A stretch of 43,923 bases of DNA, from NCBI GenBank assembly GCA_049510055.1, contig JBEKZI010000028.1:1-43923 (forward strand), given 5' to 3'. Positions 41,001-43,923 of the stretch are shown in pieces (the stretch's first letter is position 1; the number at the start of each line of letters is the position of its first letter). This stretch comes from JALHTV01 sp049510055 (lineage in GTDB: Bacteria; Planctomycetota; Phycisphaerae; SM23-33). A program made the position numbers and the translations under genes. The notes beneath the pieces were generated by a model that was not told the origin of the DNA, ran no database searches, and saw nothing but the letters and a program-made list of their open reading frames with translations.

Positions 41001-41127
41001 CGTGGACCAGCAGTTCTCGCATTACCAGGAAGACGCTCCGGCCTGCGATGTCTGCGGGTCGATTACCGTACGAAACGGCAACTGCTACAAGTGCTTCAAC
41101 TGTGGATCGTCGCTTGGATGCAGTTAG
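38086..41127 (+). CDS. nrdJ: adenosylcobalamin-dependent ribonucleotide reductase (class II, NrdJ)
   Basis: This 1013-residue class II reductase makes deoxynucleotides in the cytoplasm without oxygen or NrdB. Visible features are the first disulfide Cys in ASACFIQSVQD (about 190), the active-site NPCSEYMFLNDSACNL (N399/C401/E403 region), and IAPTGTIGFMMDCDTTGIEP (about 583). A C-terminal zinc-ribbon-like tail ACDVCG...NGNCYKCFNCGSSLGCS (about 985-1013) carries the redox cysteines. The long single-chain form with this tail is typical of the large NrdJ subclass. I prefer the ATG at 38086 with GGAG 8 nt upstream; a GTG two codons earlier is possible. The gene stands alone and its operator pair suggests NrdR control. 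Confidence 0.97.
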   Translation: MPPPESAKFAESSTENTQNAATRSAQDGLVIEQVFSSPGEHPFDQIVWEKRTAKIADEKGATIFEQHDVEVPAEWSQLATNVVASKYFYGEKGKSQREHSVRQLVHRVTRTIADWGKADGLFASDEDAERFYQELTYLCVHQIAAFNSPVWFNVGLYHQSGIPGSEGNFHWDAAANGPVKTLHSYEYPQASACFIQSVQDTMEDIMRLAHAEAMLFKYGSGTGTDLSTLRSSREKLAGGGKPSGPLSFMRVYDQIAAVVKSGGKTRRAAKMQSLRCDHPDIREFITCKMNEEKKAWALIEQGYDGSFNGEAYSSVMYQNANLSVRLTDEFMKAAEEGGSWQTFAVTTRKPMETHKAEELLNLIAEATHVCGDPGVQYHTTVNRWHTCPEGGEICASNPCSEYMFLNDSACNLASLNLMKFRRPDGSFDVERFRAAVRLTIIAQEILVDHGSYPNERICRNSHDYRALGLGFANLGALVMAMGLPYDGDAGRTYAAAVTAVMTGAAYATSAELSSRLGPFPQFIHNRHPMLKVVAMHRSAVDGISREHCPPDLLAAAEAAWDEALAAGKHLGFRNAQVTVIAPTGTIGFMMDCDTTGIEPEVALVKYKQLAGGGLFKLVNRTVPLALEVLGYDDKAVSDVLAHIDEHDTIEGAPALKEEHLNVFDCSFKPAKGSRCIHHMGHIRMMAAVQPFISGAISKTVNMPKESTVQDVKNVYLEGWKLGLKAVAIYRDGSKRVQPLSVSKKGKDDEVEKPAAGHPAEAGKPNRHRLPATRPSITHKFEVGGHEGYLNVGLFEDGQPGELFITMAKEGSTVGGMMDAFATAISLCLQYGVPLEALVRKFTHQRFDPSGMTANRDIPFAKSIVDYIFRWLGLTFLEEFRKAHLPVRTGSAGSVKAAPEAVKEDAPSDKDGADQTASKEVRRSGGALLPGVYLPGGDGTGGIEAFQSAVLLAGQQRLDRLAKGADVERVIERVDQQFSHYQEDAPACDVCGSITVRNGNCYKCFNCGSSLGCS

Positions 41128-41580
41128 CCGTCGGAAGAGGCCGGTCGGGCGCCGCGAAGCACCGGCCAGGGCTAAGATTTAGATGAAAGGGCCGTGCGGC
41201 GCCCAAGGGCAGTGCGCGTTCACGGAGGAACGCGGGTCGTCTCCGTAAAGGGCTCGTTCCGTTCACCGGGTCTTGGTGATGGATGTGCCCGGAGGATGGA
41301 CCAGCCCGGAAGGTGCCATCGTCGTAGCCGTCGGCGCCGCTGCGACGTAGTTGGGTTATCCGGCCGGCTGCGATGATGGGGTGAAACCAATGGACCGCGG
41401 GGGCGGCGGTCGCGGCGCCAAGCCGCCCCCTACGGGTGGTATGTGTGGCCACGTCGTGCGACGTACCGTGCAAGTCCGCTAAAGATTTCGGCCTGCACGT
41501 ACCGACGTAGAACGAATAACGAGAGTTGTCCGCTGCACCCATGACGATGTAGGTCTCCCTCCGCCTACGTCAGGGTTGCG
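41128..41580 (+). ncRNA. candidate structured RNA (nrdJ 3' region), unknown class
   Basis: This gene-free stretch of about 450 nt holds many perfect local stems. GGCCGGT/ACCGGCC (41139-41145/41161-41167) interleaves with GGGCGCCGC/GCGGCGCCC (41147-41155/41196-41204), an H-type pseudoknot. CGCGTTC/GAACGCG (41215-41221/41228-41234) has a loop ACGGAG complementary to CTCCGT (41241-41246). Others are TCACC/GGTGA (41263-41279), a 9-bp stem with one G-U near 41322-41349, a 9-bp GGGGGCGGC/GCCGCCCCC (41399-41430), and CGTGCA/TGCACG (41467-41499). It does not match RNase P, tmRNA, SRP or 6S by eye. It may be a 3' UTR or a separate RNA. Confidence 0.45.
41546..41571 (+). repeat. hairpin 1 with CU-rich loop
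   Basis: GATGTAGG (41546-41553) pairs with CCTACGTC (41564-41571), with one G-U. The 10-nt loop is TCTCCCTCCG. The same loop recurs in the terminator at 41588. Confidence 0.6.
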
Positions 41581-41587
41581 GCTATGT

Positions 41588-41631
41588 GGGCGATGCCAAG
41601 GTCTCCCTCCACCTGGGCGTCGCCCTTTTTT
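41588..41631 (+). terminator. strong intrinsic terminator with CU-rich loop
   Basis: A 14-position stem (41588-41601 with 41612-41625; one mismatch and one G-U) has loop TCTCCCTCCA and is followed by six T residues (41626-41631). It ends whatever transcript crosses 41128-41587 (nrdJ 3' UTR or an independent RNA) and insulates leuD. Confidence 0.8.
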
Positions 41632-41656
41632 GTCGTCGCGGCGGCGGGCCGGGGGG

Positions 41657-41665
41657 TGTTACAAT
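41657..41665 (+). promoter_or_regulatory. extended -10 promoter of leuD
   Basis: TGTTACAAT; with the preceding G it equals the nrdJ element. No matching -35 box at normal distance. The start would fall near 41672, at the foot of the hairpin at 41673. Confidence 0.5.
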
Positions 41666-41672
41666 GCCGAAC

Positions 41673-41705
41673 CGTCCGGGGCGCAGGGACGCCACGGGCC
41701 GGACG
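41673..41705 (+). promoter_or_regulatory. leader hairpin of leuD
   Basis: CGTCCGG/CCGGACG (41673-41679/41699-41705) forms a perfect 7-bp stem. An inner 4-bp stem (GGCG/CGCC, 41680-41683/41690-41693) lies inside it. It would begin the leuD mRNA and end 23 nt before the ATG. A regulatory role is not shown. Confidence 0.4.
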
Positions 41706-41728
41706 TTGTTAGTTAAAAGGACGCGACC

Positions 41729-42304
41729 ATGGCTAAGGACACGATCACGAAGAAACTTATTCGCGGCAAGGCGTTCGTCGTCGGCGACAACGTGGACACC
41801 GACCAGATCATCCCGGCCGAGTACCTGGTCTACAATCCCGCCGACCCCGCCGAGCGGGCCTACTTCGGCCGCTACGCCCTCAGCGGCGTGCCCGTCGAGC
41901 AGTCGGGCCTTCCGGCCGGCGGCGTGCGGTTCGTGGAGGAAGGCGGCTTCCAGAGCGAATTTACCTTCGTCATCGGCGGGCGAAACTTCGGCTGCGGCAG
42001 CTCGCGCGAGCACGCCCCCTTGGCTCTTTCGCAGGCCGGTGTCCGCGCGGTTGTGGCCGAAAGCTACGCCCGCATCTTCTACCGCAACAGCATCAACGGC
42101 GGATACCTGCTGCCGCTGGAAACTCCCCAGCGCCTGACCGACCAGATCGCCACGGGCGACGATCTGGAGTTGGACCGCTCCCTCAACATCCTGCGCCACC
42201 CGGCCAGCGGCCAAAGCTGGACGCTCAAACCCCTGGGCGACGCCGCGAACATCATCGCCGCCGGCGGCATCTTCGAGTACGCCAAACAGGCCGGAATGCT
42301 TTAA
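41729..42304 (+). CDS. leuD: 3-isopropylmalate dehydratase small subunit (LeuD-type)
   Basis: This 191-residue swivel domain of an aconitase-family hydratase has VVGDNVDTDQIIPAEYL (about 18-34), the substrate-binding GRNFGCGSSREHAPLAL (about 88-104) and AESYARIFYRNSINGGYLLP (about 110-129). It partners with a LeuC-type subunit not seen here, isomerising isopropylmalate or a related C-homologated acid (LeuD2/HACN forms look alike). AAAAGGA gives a clear Shine-Dalgarno 9 nt upstream. If the DRE-TIM gene at 20241 is its pathway partner, leucine synthesis or a homologue is split across the genome. The call on the exact substrate is less sure than the family. Confidence 0.9.
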   Translation: MAKDTITKKLIRGKAFVVGDNVDTDQIIPAEYLVYNPADPAERAYFGRYALSGVPVEQSGLPAGGVRFVEEGGFQSEFTFVIGGRNFGCGSSREHAPLALSQAGVRAVVAESYARIFYRNSINGGYLLPLETPQRLTDQIATGDDLELDRSLNILRHPASGQSWTLKPLGDAANIIAAGGIFEYAKQAGML

Positions 42305-42349
42305 CGGCAGGGATAAGGGACCAGGCACCAGGGACTAGCGGATAAGACC

Positions 42350-42658
42350 ATGGAACACGTGGACAAGCTTCGTCTGCGCGACATGCCGAGCGGCGTGGTG
42401 ATTGCCGTCAAGGCCGTGCCGGGCGCCTCGCGCGACAAGATCGTCGGCGTGCTCGGCGATCGCCTGAAGATCGCCACTGCCCAGCCGGCTGAGAAAGGCC
42501 AAGCCAACACAGCCATCGGCCAGGTGCTGGCCAAGGCTCTGGGCCTCCATCCCGGCGCGGTGATCCTGGTGGCCGGGGCGAGCAGGCCGCACAAGGAATT
42601 CCGCATCGAGGGCCGAACCGCCGTCGGGGTGCGCGCGAGATTGCGAGAATTGGCCTGA
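42350..42658 (+). CDS. DUF167/YggU family protein
   Basis: This 102-residue protein has the DUF167 core: VIAVKAVPGASRDKIVGVLGDRLKIATAQPAEKGQAN (about 17-53), AIGQVLAKALGL (about 54-65) and VILVAGASRPHKEFRIEG (about 70-87). The family (UPF0235) is widespread and has no agreed function; its small alpha/beta fold may bind nucleic acid. It follows leuD after 45 nt, possibly in the same transcript. The gap has a repetitive GGGACCAGG-like stretch (42317-42335). Confidence 0.88.
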   Translation: MEHVDKLRLRDMPSGVVIAVKAVPGASRDKIVGVLGDRLKIATAQPAEKGQANTAIGQVLAKALGLHPGAVILVAGASRPHKEFRIEGRTAVGVRARLRELA

Positions 42659-42665
42659 GCCTGGC

Positions 42666-43529
42666 CTATTTGCCGGTGATATGCAATTCGCGGCGTTTCT
42701 TGGCCGCGGCCAGCAGGCGGAGCAATCCTTCCCCATCCCCGACTTCCACCAGGTCGCGCAGGGCCATCAGGTGCTCGTCGAAGGCGTCGATGGCGGCTAG
42801 CATCGCTTGGCGGTTGGTCAAAAAGATGTCTCGCCACACTTCCGCGTCGCCGCCAGCCAGGCGGGTCATGTCCCTCAGCCCCCCGCCGGAGACCTTCAGC
42901 GCCGCCTTGGCCGGCAGGAGCATCAGCAGCGCGGCCACCGCGTGAGGCAGGTGCGAGACGGCCGCCAGCGTGCGGTCGTGGGCGGCGGAATTCATGCGCA
43001 CCGTCCGCATGCCCAGCCTGCGCCAGAAGTGCTCGACCTTCCGCACCAACGCCGCCGGCGTGGCGGCCGTGGGCGTTAGGATGCAGGTGGCCCCGGCAAA
43101 CAAGTCCGCCCGCGCGAAGGCCGGGCCTTTCTGCTCGCTGCCGGCGATGGGATGGCTGCCGACGAACGGACCGCCGCGGCCGAGGATCGCCTCAGCCGTC
43201 CGCACGACCGCGGCCTTGGTGGAACCGACGTCGGTCACGACCGCCCCGCGCGGCAGGTGCGGGGCGATTTCCCGCAAATACCGCCCGAACGCCCCTACCG
43301 GCGTGGCCAGGATGATCAGATCGCTGTGGGACGCCGGCCCAGCGGCCTCCAGATGAGCGGAGTCGATGGCCCCGATTTTCAGCGCCGCCCGCAAGCTCGC
43401 CCGCCGCCGGCCCACGCCTGCGACGTACACGCCCTTCCAGGCCCGCTTGATGGCCAGGCCCACCGAGCCGCCCAGCAGCCCGGCGCCGATGATCGTCACG
43501 TGCCGCGGTTTGAATGACCCTGTCGCCAT
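42666..43529 (-). CDS. tyrA: prephenate dehydrogenase (TyrA family)
   Basis: This 287-residue enzyme has an N-terminal Rossmann fold (VTIIGAGLLGGSVGLAIKR, about 11-29), TDVGSTKAAVV (about 102), and the catalytic GSHPIAGSEQKGPAFARADLF (about 121-141). AVSHLPHAVAALLM (about 187) lies in the helical dimerisation domain. It oxidises prephenate (or arogenate) with NAD(P) to give tyrosine precursors. There is no chorismate mutase or ACT domain, so it is the minimal form. I chose the ATG at 43527-43529 (MATGSFKPRHVTIIG), since an upstream extension has no family match. It ends 7 nt from the convergent DUF167 gene and is divergent from holA. Confidence 0.93.
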   Translation of the reverse strand: MATGSFKPRHVTIIGAGLLGGSVGLAIKRAWKGVYVAGVGRRRASLRAALKIGAIDSAHLEAAGPASHSDLIILATPVGAFGRYLREIAPHLPRGAVVTDVGSTKAAVVRTAEAILGRGGPFVGSHPIAGSEQKGPAFARADLFAGATCILTPTAATPAALVRKVEHFWRRLGMRTVRMNSAAHDRTLAAVSHLPHAVAALLMLLPAKAALKVSGGGLRDMTRLAGGDAEVWRDIFLTNRQAMLAAIDAFDEHLMALRDLVEVGDGEGLLRLLAAAKKRRELHITGK

Positions 43530-43658
43530 GACACGGCAAAGCCTAACCGCCGCCCCGCGGCAGGTCAACGCCTGCGGCGGAAGCCGCAATGGCCGGGGAC
43601 GCTTTACTTGGCAGCGGCGAGGACGGAGAATACGCCAACGCGTTGAGAAATCGCCTTA

Positions 43659-43923
43659 TGGCCAAGGCTGCAGCCAAATCAGTTCGGCAGAGTTCACCGA
43701 AACCCGTGTACGTGCTTGTCGGCCACGATGCTTATCTTCTGGACGCCGCCAGGCAGCGCGTGTTGACGGCTGCATTGGACAAGGCCGACCCGCAGACCTG
43801 CCTGGGCCAGCACGACGGCGACGCGGAGCTGGCGGCCGTGCTGGACGAACTGCGGACGCTGCCGCTGCTGGGCAGCCGGCGGGTCGTCATCGTCAACCCG
43901 GCCGATGAGTTCGTCTCGGCCCA
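43659..43923 (+). CDS. holA: DNA polymerase III delta subunit, 5' part (runs off the window)
   Basis: Eighty-eight codons are visible. PVYVLVGHDAYLLDAARQRV (about 15-35), then ELAAVLDELRTLPLLGSRRVVIVNPAD (about 58-84), match the N-terminal AAA+-like domain of HolA, the clamp-loader delta subunit that opens the beta ring. The typical acidic 'FDGDA' position is QHDGDAE. The ATG at 43659 fits the short basic N-terminus, but the Shine-Dalgarno sequence is weak. The rest of the gene lies outside. Confidence 0.85.

Noticed and set aside
41380..41400. T-box-like string (ATGGACCGCGG after GGGGTGAAACC) ahead of leuD
   Set aside because: It lacks the full 14-nt T-box sequence, a Stem I with specifier loop was not found, and a strong terminator plus a separate promoter lie between it and leuD.
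41096..41542. A 148-codon open frame on the minus strand in the nrdJ-leuD gap
   Set aside because: Composition is His/Arg/Pro-rich without a fold pattern or a ribosome site, and it overlaps the nrdJ zinc ribbon end. The region is better explained by RNA stems.
41128..41580. RNase P RNA, tmRNA, SRP RNA or HDV-like ribozyme
   Set aside because: No GAGGAAAGTCC or ACAGAA core of RNase P, no tRNA-like ends of tmRNA, and no GGAAGG-flanked SRP loop in proper context. For HDV the 15-nt span between the first stem strands is too short for P2 plus P3.
1..43923. CRISPR arrays, tRNA or rRNA genes, insertion sequences
   Set aside because: No regularly spaced repeats, no tRNA T-loop/cloverleaf pattern, and no transposase-like protein were recognised on either strand.

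Overview
The window is GC-rich, densely coded and looks bacterial. It most resembles a planctomycete (Planctomycetota, possibly Phycisphaerae-like). That rests on gene content: a very large DUF4175-like membrane protein, a YfhO-type protein, a TMTC-like TPR glycosyltransferase, a lipoprotein-like pectate lyase, paired YkgJ cysteine-cluster proteins, a B12-dependent ribonucleotide reductase, and giant fused envelope proteins. It also fits the generally poor Shine-Dalgarno signals. The taxonomic call is an inference; no rRNA is present.

Layout. 1-423: two pieces of lepA in opposite orientation, which looks like an inversion or assembly chimera at the window edge. 476-6026 (minus): housekeeping genes recG, a LysM lipoprotein, smpB, rsmB and fmt. 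6296-6886: an AT-richer, isolated HEPN-like gene, then a DUF2203 gene (minus). 7622-19205 (plus): the most striking block, seven tightly packed genes with mostly 4-8 nt overlaps. They are an unknown protein, a PqqD-like protein, an FtsX-type permease with a large extracytoplasmic insert, an ABC ATPase, a 1698-residue fusion of a degenerate M28 peptidase domain to a second FtsX-type permease, an OPT-like transporter and a second ABC ATPase. I could not match this set to a described system. 19214-21560: a divergent RNase Z-like gene and a DRE-TIM (isopropylmalate/homocitrate/Re-citrate synthase family) gene, each with a readable promoter. 21720-25049: the DUF4175-like protein. 25083-27585: a pectate lyase and two YkgJ paralogues. 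27591-37388 (minus): a phosphodiesterase, two or three envelope-glycan membrane proteins, ispD, yfhO, trpG, an orphan gspF-like gene and an Nfu-type Fe-S protein. 38086-41127: nrdJ, preceded by two NrdR-box-like sites exactly three helical turns apart. 41128-41631: a gene-free region dense in stems, two of them interleaved as pseudoknots, ending in two hairpins with the same CU-rich loop. 41729 to the end: leuD, a DUF167 gene, tyrA (minus) and the start of holA.

How it works together. The 7.6-19.2 kb operon encodes two complete FtsX-type ABC pairs plus a polytopic transporter and a PqqD-like binding protein, so it most plausibly moves or processes something peptide- or lipid-like at the envelope. 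The substrate is unknown. The minus-strand block at 28-35 kb fits lipid-linked sugar transfer. Several promoters read well. A recurring TTGACC/TACGAT pair drives the RNase Z-like gene and trpG, and at trpG, lepA and the first ykgJ the -10 box sits 6-7 nt before the start codon, suggesting leaderless mRNAs.
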